A program made the translations under genes and the position numbers. The notes under the pieces are model-generated. The model was not told the origin of the DNA. It saw only the letters and a list, made by a program, of their open reading frames with translations, and searched no databases. Source: Salegentibacter tibetensis (GTDB lineage: Bacteria; Bacteroidota; Bacteroidia; Flavobacteriales; Flavobacteriaceae). Taken from it: 50,654 nucleotides of DNA. Location: positions 1 through 50,654 of the forward strand of contig NZ_JAIQZA010000031.1 in the NCBI RefSeq assembly GCF_020164485.1, given 5' to 3'. How positions within the stretch are numbered: position 1 is the stretch's first letter; every line of letters begins with the position of its first letter. Positions 41,007-50,533 of this stretch are shown piece by piece.

Positions 41007-42410
41007 TTATTTGCCGATGCAGAAATTAGAAAATATATTCCCCAGCAATTCGTCATTCGTGACCTGTCCGGTTATTTCGCCGAAGTATTCCAGTGCTTCT
41101 CTTATGTCAATTGCCAAGAGATCTCCCGAAAGATCGTTGTTTAAACCCTCTTCCACTTTATTTATCTCTTCCAGTGCTTTTAAAAGTGCATTGTAGTGGC
41201 GGCTGTTAGTTACAATCGTATTATTATTTCTAAGCGCGCCGGTATTTACAAATTCAAGAAGTTTACTTTTAAGTTCCTCTACCCCTTCTCCTGTTTTGGC
41301 CGAAATCAACTGTAAACTCGCCCCTTCCAGTTCGTTTAGATTTTCAAATAAACTCTCCTTCTCCTGCTCGGTAAGTTGATCTACTTTATTGGCGATCACA
41401 ACAAGGGGTTTTTGAGGAAATTGATTATGTATTTTCTTAATTTCAACCTTAAACTTTGAACTTTGAGCTTTAAACTTTTCTGCATTTAACAGATACACAA
41501 CTACCTGCGCCTGCCCTATCTTTTCAAAAGTTCGCTTTATGCCAATGCTTTCCACCACATCTTCAGTTTCCCTGATACCGGCAGTGTCAATAAACCTAAA
41601 ACCAACTCCTCCAATGCTCATTTCATCTTCGATAGAATCCCGGGTGGTACCGGCAACTTCAGAAACAATGGCGCGTTCTTCATTTAAAAGTGAATTCAGC
41701 AAGGTAGATTTTCCAACGTTTGGTTCGCCCACAATCGCAACGGGAATTCCGTTTTTAAGCACATTTCCGGTAGCAAAAGAATCAATTAGGCGTTTTAAAA
41801 CCTGCTGGATCCTGGCCACCAATTCTTTAAACTGATCGCGATTGGCAAACTCCACATCTTCTTCCGAAAAGTCCAGTTCCAATTCGATTAATGACGCAAA
41901 ATCCAGTAATTCCTGGCGTAAACGATGAATTTCATTAGAAAATCCGCCGCGCATTTGTTGCATTGCCATTTGGTGGGAGGCCTGATTTTCAGAAGAGATC
42001 AGATCGGCTACGGCTTCTGCCTGACTAAGATCCATTTTTCCGTTTAGGAAAGCGCGCATCGTAAATTCACCGGCTTCTGCAGAACGGCAACCTTTTCTGA
42101 TCATCAACTGGATAATCTCCTGTTGAATATATGGGCTTCCGTGGCAGGAAATTTCAATGGTTTCTTCGCCGGTATAAGATTTTGGTGCTCGGAATACTGA
42201 AATTAAAACCTCATCTAAGGTGCGATCCCCATCCATTAAATTCCCCAAATGCAAGGTATGGGTAGGCTGTTTTTCCAGTTCCTTTTTACTTTTTGCTTTA
42301 AAAAGCGGGGAAACAATGGCCAGGGCTTCAGGTCCCGAAACCCTTATAATCGCAATAGCACCGGCTCCAGACGGTGTGGCAAGCGCTACAATAGTGTCGT
42401 TTAATTTCAT
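41007..42410 (-). CDS. mnmE: tRNA uridine-5-carboxymethylaminomethyl GTPase MnmE
   Basis: MnmE with MnmG modifies the wobble uridine of several tRNAs. The 467-residue product has the folate-binding N-terminal domain, a G domain with GEPNVGKST, DTAGIRET and NKVD, and the conserved C-terminal CIGK whose cysteine is functional. It is full length and intact despite the neighbouring element, so integration has preserved or rebuilt the 3' end. Confidence 0.97.
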   Translation of the reverse strand: MKLNDTIVALATPSGAGAIAIIRVSGPEALAIVSPLFKAKSKKELEKQPTHTLHLGNLMDGDRTLDEVLISVFRAPKSYTGEETIEISCHGSPYIQQEIIQLMIRKGCRSAEAGEFTMRAFLNGKMDLSQAEAVADLISSENQASHQMAMQQMRGGFSNEIHRLRQELLDFASLIELELDFSEEDVEFANRDQFKELVARIQQVLKRLIDSFATGNVLKNGIPVAIVGEPNVGKSTLLNSLLNEERAIVSEVAGTTRDSIEDEMSIGGVGFRFIDTAGIRETEDVVESIGIKRTFEKIGQAQVVVYLLNAEKFKAQSSKFKVEIKKIHNQFPQKPLVVIANKVDQLTEQEKESLFENLNELEGASLQLISAKTGEGVEELKSKLLEFVNTGALRNNNTIVTNSRHYNALLKALEEINKVEEGLNNDLSGDLLAIDIREALEYFGEITGQVTNDELLGNIFSNFCIGK

Positions 42411-42414
42411 ATTG

Positions 42415-42422
42415 CAAAGATA
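42415..42422 (-). promoter_or_regulatory. Candidate -7 box of mnmE
   Basis: On the minus strand TATCTTTG matches TAnnTTTG and lies only five bases before the mnmE ATG, which would give a very short or leaderless transcript. No -33 TTG was identified, so this is a weak call. Confidence 0.35.
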
Positions 42423-42435
42423 AGCCTCCCCCCAC

Positions 42436-42454
42436 CCCCCTCCAAAAGAGGGGG
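42436..42454. repeat. C-rich hairpin between divergent genes
   Basis: CCCCCTC and GAGGGGG enclose a CAAAA loop. Similar C-rich hairpins recur as small intergenic repeats in flavobacteria. No T run follows. Confidence 0.5.
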
Positions 42455-42564
42455 AGAAAAATTGCGTTTATTAGAATTTGTAACAAAATGCAAAATTTAT
42501 CGTCTTATTTTTAGGAGTTGTATTCAACTTCGAATACTCAATACTAATTACTCGATACTATACC

Positions 42565-42903
42565 ATGAGAGAAGACAATCAAATGCTCGTCATCACCCAC
42601 TTAAGCCAGTTACTGGATCTAATTACCGGAATCGGTGGATTTATAGTTCCGTTAATCCTGTGGCTAACCCAAAAGGATAAAGTTGCGGGAATGGATTTCC
42701 ACGGAAAAATGATCATGAATTTTCAAATAAGCATGTTTATCTATGGTCTTATTTGCATTCCGCTTATCTTTTTATTCGGCCTAGGAATTATCGCCCTAAT
42801 CGGGATTGCAATTATAATGCTAATCCTGCCTATTATCAATGCAATTAAAGTGAGCAACGGGGAAATTCCGAATTATCCCTTAACTATCGAGATTATAAAA
42901 TAG
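42565..42903 (+). CDS. DUF4870-family membrane protein
   Basis: The 112-residue product matches the DUF4870 plan: LLDLITGIGGFIVPLILWLT as the first membrane segment, the DFHGKMIMNFQIS motif, then two more hydrophobic segments and a conserved IINAIKVSNGEIPNYPL end. Inner membrane, function unknown. Followed by a strong terminator. Confidence 0.85.
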   Translation: MREDNQMLVITHLSQLLDLITGIGGFIVPLILWLTQKDKVAGMDFHGKMIMNFQISMFIYGLICIPLIFLFGLGIIALIGIAIIMLILPIINAIKVSNGEIPNYPLTIEIIK

Positions 42904-42936
42904 AAAAATTGTTATTTAAATTTTAGCCTAACCAAT

Positions 42937-42960
42937 AAAGGCAGCCAATCGGCTGCCTTT
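42937..42960. terminator. Bidirectional terminator
   Basis: AAAGGCAGCC and GGCTGCCTTT form a 10-bp stem around AATC, flanked by A and T runs, 34 bases past the DUF4870 stop. Confidence 0.9.
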
Positions 42961-43070
42961 ATTATATACTCCATTTCCATTACTCGAAGAAAAAATAAAA
43001 ACCTCACAGGTTTTGAAAACCTTTGAGATTAGGATTCGGTTTTAGTTTGAAAAATCTTCAAAATAAATGC

Positions 43071-43195
43071 GGTTGTCTGAAAAGTCTGATTTCGTCAAGC
43101 TGAACTTGTTTCAGCTTCTAACATGTTTTGATTATTAACATTTTCGATTCTGAAATGAATTCAGAATGACGATTTTAAAAGCCTTTCAGACAACC
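43071..43195. repeat. REP/MITE-like inverted-repeat element
   Basis: GGTTGTCTGAAA (43071-43082) and TTTCAGACAACC (43184-43195) bound a segment of about 125 bases with internal pairs CTGAACTTGTTTCAG and ATTCTGAAATGAATTCAGAAT. Related units occur at 50428-50509, a common type of flavobacterial dispersed repeat. Confidence 0.75.
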
Positions 43196-43238
43196 TCTTT
43201 TTATTATATACTCAATTCTCTCTACTCAGTACTAAATA

Positions 43239-44357
43239 CTAATTGTTAAGCATCACCGGCATAACCAGCATCGTAATTTTTTCTCCCGGGTCAAGTCCGT
43301 CAACCGGGGTTAAAATTCCCGCGCGGTTAGGCAAACTCATTTCCAGCTGTACTTCATCTGAAGTCAAATTGTTCAGCATTTCGGTAAGGAAACGCGAGTT
43401 AAAACCAATTTGCATATCGTCGCCCTGATAAGAACAGGTTAAACGCTCTTCCGCCTTGTTGCTGTAATCCACGTCTTCCGCAGAAATATTCAATTCAGCC
43501 CCGGCAATTTTTAAACGTACCTGGTGCGTGGTTTTATTTGAGAAAATAGAAACCCTGCGTACAGAACTTAAAAACTGATTGCGCTCTATAGTTAACTTAT
43601 TCGGATTTTCTTTGGGAATTACCGCTTCGTAATTTGGATATTTTCCGTCAATTAAACGGCAAACCAACTGCGTATCATCAAAAGTGAATTTCGCGTTGGA
43701 ATCGTTATATTCAATAAGCACTTCACTTTCGCTACCTGCCAAAATTCCTTTTAAAAGGTTTAGTGGCTTTTTAGGCATAATAAAATCTGAAGCCTGTGAA
43801 GCAGAAACATCTTCCCGCTGGTATTTCACCAATTTATGTGCATCTGTAGCCACAAAAGTCAATCCTTCTGTTGTGAATTGAAAGAAAACCCCGCTCATTA
43901 CCGGACGAAGATCGTCGTTTCCTGAAGCGAAAATGGTTTTACTAATTGCAGTGGCCAAAATATCGCCTTCTAAAACCGTGCTGCTGGGGTCTTCCAACTC
44001 TACCGGATTCGGAAATTCCTCACCATCGGCGTAAGCAAGCGCGTATTTACCGTGGTTAGAGCTTAATTCTATCGTGTTGTTATCTTCAGCAACAAAAGTT
44101 AACGGCTGCTCCGGAAAGGTCTTTAGCGTGTCTAAAAGCAACTTTGCAGGAACCGCTATTTTTCCTTCGGAATCTGATTCTACCTTAAGTTTGGCAGACA
44201 TTGTAGTTTCAAGGTCTGAGGCAGAAACCGTAAGTTCATCTTGCTTAAGATCGAATAAAAAATTGTCTAAAATTGGAAGGGTGTTGGTGTTGTTAATAAC
44301 ACCGCCCAGTATCTGAAGCTGTTTCAGCAAATAACTGCTGGATACAATAAATTTCAT
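43239..44357 (-). CDS. dnaN: DNA polymerase III beta subunit (sliding clamp)
   Basis: The 372-residue product has the three clamp domains, with start MKFIVSSSYLLKQLQILGGV, a middle with GVFFQFTTEGLTFVATDAHK and the C-terminal MLVMPVMLNN typical of Bacteroidota DnaN. It tethers the replicative polymerase to DNA. Single gene with its own -7 box. Confidence 0.97.
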   Translation of the reverse strand: MKFIVSSSYLLKQLQILGGVINNTNTLPILDNFLFDLKQDELTVSASDLETTMSAKLKVESDSEGKIAVPAKLLLDTLKTFPEQPLTFVAEDNNTIELSSNHGKYALAYADGEEFPNPVELEDPSSTVLEGDILATAISKTIFASGNDDLRPVMSGVFFQFTTEGLTFVATDAHKLVKYQREDVSASQASDFIMPKKPLNLLKGILAGSESEVLIEYNDSNAKFTFDDTQLVCRLIDGKYPNYEAVIPKENPNKLTIERNQFLSSVRRVSIFSNKTTHQVRLKIAGAELNISAEDVDYSNKAEERLTCSYQGDDMQIGFNSRFLTEMLNNLTSDEVQLEMSLPNRAGILTPVDGLDPGEKITMLVMPVMLNN

Positions 44358-44385
44358 CGGCTTTGTGATTAATTAGAAATCAATA

Positions 44386-44393
44386 CAAATATA
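44386..44393 (-). promoter_or_regulatory. -7 promoter box of dnaN
   Basis: On the minus strand TATATTTG matches the Bacteroidota -7 consensus, 28 bases upstream of the dnaN start. A -33 TTG is not evident. Confidence 0.55.
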
Positions 44394-44515
44394 TTTTAAT
44401 CTATTAAAAATTGAGCTTGTGGCGATGAGTTTTTATTAACATCAAAAACATTGGTATTCTATATAAATAACTGTTTTTAAGCACCTTAAAACGAATAATA
44501 TTTTTAAGATTGTTA

Positions 44516-44549
44516 ATATGTTGATTTTATTTTCTAATAATCAACATAT
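44516..44549. terminator. AT-rich hairpin after gldG
   Basis: ATATGTTGATT (44516-44526) and AATCAACATAT (44539-44549) form an 11-bp perfect stem just past the gldG stop. It lacks a clean T run, so termination is likely but not certain. Confidence 0.55.
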
Positions 44550-44556
44550 AGGAAAG

Positions 44557-46227
44557 CTATTTCAGGTATTTCCTTTTTCTGAAATAATTAAATCCGAAGG
44601 CGAAAATCCCAAGAAGGATTAAAGGCAATACCAGGTTCATTACCTGCCATTTTTCCCGCTCATCAGCTGCTTTTTGATCGTCCAGAAAAGCGATATTTAT
44701 TTCCTTGCTGCGTATGTCTATAAGTCCGCTGTCGTCCAGCATATAATTTACGGCGTTCAGCAAAAATTCTTTGTTACCGTAAGTATTACCGGTATAGCGT
44801 TCAAAGCCAAGTTCCAGCGGTTCCCCGCGTTGCACATCATTTTTAATCACATCACCATCTGAAATAACCAGCATTTTTGTTTCCGGACTATCATCCCGCG
44901 GATTTTCAATTTCAAAAGGTTTGATCCTGTTTTTATAAACCGAAGTAAATTCTCCTTCCAGTAAAACAGCCAGCGGTTGTTCCCCATCTGTATAGGTAGC
45001 TAAATCGGGCTCCCTGCTTACCATTTCAAGGCTGATTTCACGGGGCGTACCTTCGAGCCTGGTTTGCGGTGAACTGCTTAATAGAATTGTTTTGTCAATA
45101 TTATTCTGAAGCGTATCAATTTGATTCGCATACTCAAATTTTACCGCTTCAATATTATTGATTATCGGGTGATCGTTTGGTGAAGTGGTCAACGGACTGT
45201 AAAACCAGGGATACGGATTAAACCGGGTGTTATTTCCCTGCCCTGAAGCCAAAATAATCGGTGCCGAATAAATATCGTTAATCAAAATCGGGTTAATACG
45301 AATTCCGTAGGAAAAGAAGAAATCGCCCAGATTAAGGTCACGGGGCAAAGCAAAAGCCCTTCCGGAAGGGTTCAGTAAACTATCGGTTTCCATTGCTACG
45401 GCTTCAGTAAGCCAAAGCGATTTTCCACCACTCATAGTATATTGGTCTAAAACAAATTTTTCGTTTTCGGTAAAAGCCTGGGTGGGTTTTGCCTCGAGGA
45501 TTAAATCGTATTCCTTTAACTGCTGAAGCGTTTTTTGAGGATTTACCGCCGCCGAATCTAAAGTGAACGGCGCCATAAAATAATATTCCTGCAGGGTTTT
45601 AATAAAATCGGCTATTTGCGCATCGGGCAGTTCGCCATTGCCGCGCATTACCGCAATTTTCTTTTCCCGCGGATAAATCAACTTATTCAGCGCATTGGCG
45701 ATAGCGTATTCCAGTTGTTGGACCGACCCGGAAACCCGTTCCTCATCGGTAGCCCCAAGTTTATTCTTTAATAAAGGGATTTGTACTTTTTTATCACCAA
45801 GCCTGGCAACTGCCCAGGGAAAAACCAAAGCTTCAGAGCTTTTTCCACTTTCCTGAACGCTAACTCTCGCAGGAGGCATTCCTCTCTGATAAAATTCCCG
45901 TGCAGTAGCCTCAGCATCGTTGCTTTCCTCTAAAGGATTGGTAAAAGTGAATTTAATATTGCTGTTATAGGCTGAAAACTCTTCCAGCATTTGCCGGGTT
46001 TCATTCCGAAGTCGTCTAAATTCCGCAGGGAAATTTCCTTCTAAAAAAACTTCAATAACAATGGGCGAATCAGCATCTGAAACAATTTCCTTCGCGGCAG
46101 GAGACAATGTATAACGCCCATCACGGGTAAGGTCTATACGCTCAAAAAAGTTTGCTGCCAGCAGGTTTATCGCAACTACAGCAATTAGCAACAGAAAAAC
46201 GGCTTTATATGTGTTTTGATGTTTCAC
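44557..46227 (-). CDS. gldG: Gliding-motility ABC transporter auxiliary protein GldG
   Basis: The 556-residue product has an N-terminal anchor (YKAVFLLLIAVVAINLLAAN), the GldG periplasmic region (YTLSPAAKEIVSDADSPIVI, IAVMRGNGELPD) and a C-terminal membrane segment LVLPLILLGIFAFGFNYFRK. GldA, GldF and GldG form an ABC transporter needed for gliding in Flavobacteriia. It follows gldF with a three-base gap. Confidence 0.93.
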   Translation of the reverse strand: MKHQNTYKAVFLLLIAVVAINLLAANFFERIDLTRDGRYTLSPAAKEIVSDADSPIVIEVFLEGNFPAEFRRLRNETRQMLEEFSAYNSNIKFTFTNPLEESNDAEATAREFYQRGMPPARVSVQESGKSSEALVFPWAVARLGDKKVQIPLLKNKLGATDEERVSGSVQQLEYAIANALNKLIYPREKKIAVMRGNGELPDAQIADFIKTLQEYYFMAPFTLDSAAVNPQKTLQQLKEYDLILEAKPTQAFTENEKFVLDQYTMSGGKSLWLTEAVAMETDSLLNPSGRAFALPRDLNLGDFFFSYGIRINPILINDIYSAPIILASGQGNNTRFNPYPWFYSPLTTSPNDHPIINNIEAVKFEYANQIDTLQNNIDKTILLSSSPQTRLEGTPREISLEMVSREPDLATYTDGEQPLAVLLEGEFTSVYKNRIKPFEIENPRDDSPETKMLVISDGDVIKNDVQRGEPLELGFERYTGNTYGNKEFLLNAVNYMLDDSGLIDIRSKEINIAFLDDQKAADEREKWQVMNLVLPLILLGIFAFGFNYFRKRKYLK

Positions 46228-46230
46228 AGC

Positions 46231-46968
46231 CTAAGATTTTTTCTGGATTGAGATTAACCATATCTGCGTGAGTTTGAGAAAAAGCACGATAAAACTTAGA
46301 AAATAAATAATGTCCCTGGTATCTATAACGCCTCTGCTAATACTTTGATAATGGAAACTAATCCCGAGATATTCCACCCCATAATTTGTGCTTCCAAATA
46401 GATCCAGATTTCCCAATCCTTCAAAAGCAAAAAAGCTTAAAAAACATAAAAAAACCGCAATAATAAAAGCGATAATCTGATTCTCGGAAAAAGAAGAAGC
46501 AAAAATCCCGATCGCCGTATAACAGCCCGCCAGGAAAATCAGCCCCAGGTAAGAACCCATAGTTGCCCCCAAATCAAAATTTCCTATCGGCTTTCCAAGC
46601 TGGTGAATAGTTATTACATATAAAATACTGGGTAAAATCGCTAAAAGTACCAGGATTAAAGCGCCAAAATATTTTCCAAGGATAAGTTGTGTAAAACCAA
46701 TGGGACGGGTAAGTAACAACTCCATAGTTCCCTGCCGTTTTTCTTCAGAAAAACTCTTCATGGTAATGGCGGGAATAAGGAAAATAAAGATCCAGGGCGC
46801 AAGGTTGAAGAATGGTTTTACATCGGCAAAACCATTATCCAGGATGTTGTAATCCCCGGTAAAAACAAACAAAAACAAGCCGCAAACCACCAAAAAGATC
46901 CCAATCACCAGGTAACCGATTGGCGACGAAAAAAATGAATTTATCTCTTTGTTTAAAATAGCCAGCAT
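46231..46968 (-). CDS. gldF: Gliding-motility ABC transporter permease GldF
   Basis: An integral membrane permease of about 245 residues with six hydrophobic segments and the ABC-2 pattern: MLAILNKEINSFFSSPIGYL start, FLIPAITMKSFSEEKRQGTM coupling region, ELLLTRPI motif. ATG 46968 is preferred because homologues start at this MLxILxKE; an ATG two codons upstream is also possible. Cotranscribed with gldG. Confidence 0.93.
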   Translation of the reverse strand: MLAILNKEINSFFSSPIGYLVIGIFLVVCGLFLFVFTGDYNILDNGFADVKPFFNLAPWIFIFLIPAITMKSFSEEKRQGTMELLLTRPIGFTQLILGKYFGALILVLLAILPSILYVITIHQLGKPIGNFDLGATMGSYLGLIFLAGCYTAIGIFASSFSENQIIAFIIAVFLCFLSFFAFEGLGNLDLFGSTNYGVEYLGISFHYQSISRGVIDTRDIIYFLSFIVLFLKLTQIWLISIQKKS

Positions 46969-46992
46969 CGGCAAAAGTGATTCTAAATTTTA

Positions 46993-47286
46993 TTATTCGC
47001 TACTTAATATTTCAGTGCTCCAGGCAACCGGCTTGGCGTTAAAAAGCACTTTGGTTTTTGCCCACACTCCTTTAAATAATTCTGAATTCCGGTAACTTTC
47101 CAAAGACTCCTCATCTACCCAGTAACTATACGTGAAAAAGATATTTGTATTGTGTTGGTCCTGCAATAATTGCAGTTTATAGCAACCATCAAATGCCCTT
47201 ATCTTCTTTTTATTTGCTTCAAAATTAGACAGGAATTCTTCGATTTTTTCGGGATCAAATTCCATTTTCACAATTCTGTGTATCAT
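46993..47286 (-). CDS. Antibiotic biosynthesis monooxygenase-fold (ABM) protein
   Basis: The 97-residue product has the ABM dimeric alpha-beta barrel pattern: IHRIVKMEFDPEKIEEFLSN, FDGCYKLQLLQD, IFFTYSYWVDEESLESYRNS and FKGVWAKTKVLFNAKP. Members include small quinol monooxygenases and haem-degrading proteins, but no cofactor site can be read here. It overlaps the upstream SAM-cleaving enzyme gene by four bases. Confidence 0.8.
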   Translation of the reverse strand: MIHRIVKMEFDPEKIEEFLSNFEANKKKIRAFDGCYKLQLLQDQHNTNIFFTYSYWVDEESLESYRNSELFKGVWAKTKVLFNAKPVAWSTEILSSE

Positions 47287-48122
47287 TTCTCATCAAATTT
47301 AATAGTTACGGTATCCCGGTGTTCCAGACCAAAAAGCGTTGAAGCACTTCCCACCGTAGAAGGATTGCTTTTATAAATGGCAAGCTCTATATAACCAGCC
47401 GAATTGAACAAAGCGAGTTTTTTGCCATCTTCTTCCCCACGGTTCTCCTTTTCAACTTCAAAATTAATCCAGTCGGAATAGGCTTCATAAATCTGCGGAA
47501 AAGTAACCATTCTCGCACTAATTATATAATTTCTTCCTTTTCCAATACTTTCAAATAACTTACGGCTAATATTGGTAATCACATTTCCATAGTTATCAAT
47601 ATATAAAACATGCCCAACGATCTGGTTTTTTTCAGAATTTATAGTTGGTTCAAACTGTTTCAGGTACTTTATTTCATTAATATTTTTTCCAATAACATCC
47701 AGGGTCCCTCCGCGAGCTAAATGACAGGCTACTTTTACAAAAACATCTAAAACGGGAAAATTAGTTTCAATAGCATCGTGGATATTGATTTCCACAATTT
47801 TCTCGGGCTTTATTTCTGAAGCCAGTAAAGATAAAATTCCATTATTGGCACAAATAAAATAATGATCGTCCAGTAAAACGGCCAAATGTTTGTTCTCGGG
47901 TGTAAATTCTGAATCGATCCCAATTATATGAATACTGCCTTTTGGAAAACTATTATAAGCGTTTTTAATAATGTAGGCGGCCTCACTAATATGAAACGGT
48001 GAAACAGAATGTGAAATATCAACAATTCTAACATCTTTTAATTCGCTATAAATAGCTCCCTTAACCGCTCCCACAAAGTAATCTTTCTCTCCAAAATCGG
48101 TGGTTAAAGTGATGATAGCCAT
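47283..48122 (-). CDS. S-adenosyl-L-methionine hydroxide adenosyltransferase-like protein (DUF62)
   Basis: The 279-residue product starts AIITLTTDFGEKDYFVGAVK, the DUF62/chlorinase-fluorinase family opening, with IHIIGIDSEF, FICANNGILSLL and GHVLYIDNYGNVITNI following in order. Family members split SAM into adenosine and methionine using water. It is first of a two-gene operon with the ABM gene. Confidence 0.92.
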   Translation of the reverse strand: MAIITLTTDFGEKDYFVGAVKGAIYSELKDVRIVDISHSVSPFHISEAAYIIKNAYNSFPKGSIHIIGIDSEFTPENKHLAVLLDDHYFICANNGILSLLASEIKPEKIVEINIHDAIETNFPVLDVFVKVACHLARGGTLDVIGKNINEIKYLKQFEPTINSEKNQIVGHVLYIDNYGNVITNISRKLFESIGKGRNYIISARMVTFPQIYEAYSDWINFEVEKENRGEEDGKKLALFNSAGYIELAIYKSNPSTVGSASTLFGLEHRDTVTIKFDEK

Positions 48123-48147
48123 AGGTGATTGTTAATATTTTTTTAAC

Positions 48148-48175
48148 TTGTAAGCGCTTATTTTGTGTAAGTTTG
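48148..48175 (+). promoter_or_regulatory. Candidate promoter for phoH
   Basis: TTG (48148-48150) and TAAGTTTG (48168-48175) are spaced by 17 bases, fitting the Bacteroidota -33/-7 arrangement. It would leave a leader of about 160 bases before phoH. Confidence 0.4.
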
Positions 48176-48341
48176 TATAGTAAGCGAAGATAAATTTATT
48201 TGTATTTTCAATTAAAAATTCAATGCAACCAATTTAACTTCTGCCTGCCAAAATTAGTATTAAAACTTAGCAGCTACAAATAAAGAACCGCTATAAATAA
48301 AAATGTTTTGAACATCACTTTTCAACTAAAACCATAAGCTT

Positions 48342-49295
48342 TTGAACGAAATTATTATTGAACTTTCAGAAATTAATCCCCGCGAATTTTTTGGGCAGAA
48401 CAACGAGAATATTGAACTTCTTAAAAAATACTTTCCGAAGCTGAAGATTGTAGCCCGCGGAAATAAAATTAAAGTTTTTGGGGACGAAGAAATGCTGGAA
48501 GAATTTGATGAACGCATTACCATGCTTATGGATCACTTCGGAAAGTATAACAAACTGGACGAGAATGTGATTGAAAGAGTGCTTACCAGCGAGAAAAGTT
48601 CAGATTATCAAACTTCAGACGAGAGCGGCGAAGTTTTAGTTCACGGGGTTGGTGGACGTTTGATAAAACCCCAAACAGCAAACCAAAGAAAACTGGTTGA
48701 ACTGATGCGTAAAAACGATATGGTTTTTGCCATTGGCCCTGCCGGAACGGGTAAAACCTATACCGGTGTGGCGCTTGCCGTAAAAGCTCTAAAAGAAAAA
48801 CAGGTTCGCAGGATTATCCTTACCCGGCCCGCGGTTGAAGCCGGTGAAAACCTTGGCTTTCTTCCCGGAGATCTTAAAGAGAAACTGGATCCTTATATGC
48901 AACCGCTTTATGATGCGCTTCGCGATATGATTCCGCAGGAAAGGCTGGATGCTTTTATAGAAAAGGGGGTTATACAAATTGCACCACTCGCTTTTATGCG
49001 GGGACGTACTTTAGATAATGCTTTCGTGATTTTGGATGAAGCCCAGAATACCACCCACGCGCAAATGAAAATGTTCCTTACACGAATGGGGAAAAGCGCC
49101 AAATTTATGATCACCGGAGACCCGGGGCAAATAGATTTGCCACGCAGGGTAATTTCAGGTTTAAAAGAAGCTTTACTGGTCCTAAAAGAAGTGAAAGGTG
49201 TTGGCATGATTTACCTGGACGATAAGGATGTGATTAGACACCGACTGGTGAAAAAGATTATTTCTGCCTACAAAGAAATTGAACATACCGACTAA
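48342..49295 (+). CDS. phoH: PhoH-family ATPase
   Basis: The 317-residue product has Walker A GPAGTGKT near residues 133-140, TRPAVEAGENLGFLPGDLKE, Walker B FVILDEAQNTT and ITGDPGQIDLP, the PhoH signature set. An N-terminal KH-like region precedes the ATPase. Start is TTG 48342, giving the conserved NEIIIELSEINP; no ATG is near. PhoH proteins are linked to RNA metabolism. Confidence 0.93.
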   Translation: MNEIIIELSEINPREFFGQNNENIELLKKYFPKLKIVARGNKIKVFGDEEMLEEFDERITMLMDHFGKYNKLDENVIERVLTSEKSSDYQTSDESGEVLVHGVGGRLIKPQTANQRKLVELMRKNDMVFAIGPAGTGKTYTGVALAVKALKEKQVRRIILTRPAVEAGENLGFLPGDLKEKLDPYMQPLYDALRDMIPQERLDAFIEKGVIQIAPLAFMRGRTLDNAFVILDEAQNTTHAQMKMFLTRMGKSAKFMITGDPGQIDLPRRVISGLKEALLVLKEVKGVGMIYLDDKDVIRHRLVKKIISAYKEIEHTD

Positions 49296-49336
49296 TAATT
49301 TATGCTTATCCGTTTAAAAACCTAAAAATAGTTTTT

Positions 49337-49396
49337 GTCTTCCTGAGCGGAGTCGAAGGGTCAAACAAAAACGTCTCGACTGCGCTCGACGTGACA
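49337..49396. repeat. REP-like flavobacterial intergenic repeat
   Basis: TCCTGAGCGGAGTCGAAGG and GTCTCGACTGCGCTCGACGTG form the paired motif (with imperfect TCGA-centred palindromes) widespread between flavobacterial genes. Confidence 0.65.
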
Positions 49397-49454
49397 TTTT
49401 ATTGAGATACGTATAATTTATATTATTCAATCTCCAAATTCAGAATAAATCCTA

Positions 49455-50402
49455 ATGAAGAATACCATTATAAAAACCGATTTCAATTTTCCCGGCCAAA
49501 CCGATGTTTACAAAGGTAAAGTACGGGATGTTTATACTTTAAAAAACAACAAACTCGTAATTGTGGCGACTGATAGGCTTTCTGCTTTTGATGTGGTGAT
49601 GCCAAAAGGCATTCCCTACAAAGGCCAAATCCTTAACCAGATCGCCACAAAAATGATGGAAGCCACCCGCGACCTTGTCCCCAATTGGCTGGAAGCAACA
49701 CCAGATCCCAACGTTGCCGTAGGCCAGGCTTGCGAACCCTTTAAAATTGAAATGGTTATTCGCGGATATCTGGCCGGTCACGCTGCCCGGGAATATAAAG
49801 CCGGAAAACGTATGCTTTGCGGGGTAGAAATGCCAAACGGAATGAAGGAAAACAATAAATTTCCAGAGCCGATTATCACCCCTGCCACCAAAGCCGAACA
49901 GGGCGACCACGATGAGGATATTTCTAAAGAAGAGATATTAAAACGCGCTATTGTTTCTAAAGAAGACTACGAAATCCTTGAAAAATATACCCGAAACCTT
50001 TTTAAACGCGGAACCGAAATCGCTGCAAAAAGAGATTTAATTCTGGTAGATACCAAATACGAATTTGGTAAAAACGCTGATGGGGAAATTCTTTTGATAG
50101 ATGAAATTCACACGCCGGATTCCTCCCGCTATTTTTATGCCGATGGCTACCGGGAAAGACAGGACAAAGATGAGCCGCAAAAACAATTATCGAAAGAATT
50201 TGTAAGGCAATGGCTTATTGAAAACAAATTCCAGGGATTGGAAGGCCAGATCCTACCCGAAATGAGCGATGAATATATCGAATCGGTTTCTGAACGTTAT
50301 ATAGAATTATACGAAAAAATTACCGGCGAAACTTTTATTAAAAGCGACATCAATAATATTGAAACCCGTATTGAAAATAATGTTTTGGAGTATTTGAAAT
50401 AG
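49455..50402 (+). CDS. purC: Phosphoribosylaminoimidazole-succinocarboxamide synthase
   Basis: SAICAR synthase of purine biosynthesis, joining aspartate to CAIR. The 315-residue product has the family motifs [47 protein letters not shown] and [14 protein letters not shown]. Full length for the Bacteroidota/yeast-like long form. Confidence 0.96.
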   Translation: MKNTIIKTDFNFPGQTDVYKGKVRDVYTLKNNKLVIVATDRLSAFDVVMPKGIPYKGQILNQIATKMMEATRDLVPNWLEATPDPNVAVGQACEPFKIEMVIRGYLAGHAAREYKAGKRMLCGVEMPNGMKENNKFPEPIITPATKAEQGDHDEDISKEEILKRAIVSKEDYEILEKYTRNLFKRGTEIAAKRDLILVDTKYEFGKNADGEILLIDEIHTPDSSRYFYADGYRERQDKDEPQKQLSKEFVRQWLIENKFQGLEGQILPEMSDEYIESVSERYIELYEKITGETFIKSDINNIETRIENNVLEYLK

Positions 50403-50427
50403 AGGTTTTTTCTAAAATATATTAAAA

Positions 50428-50509
50428 ACGTCATCCTGAACTTGTTTCAGGATCTAATATCTTTTAATTACTAACACCTTAGACCCTGAAATAAATTACC
50501 ATTGACGGA
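50428..50509. repeat. REP-like repeat downstream of purC
   Basis: TCCTGAACTTGTTTCAGGA (50434-50452) is a hairpin with a short loop, followed by a CCCTGAAATAAATT unit and GACGG. Same family as the element at 43071. Confidence 0.65.
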
Positions 50510-50533
50510 GATAGATTTTATTATTTATCACTA

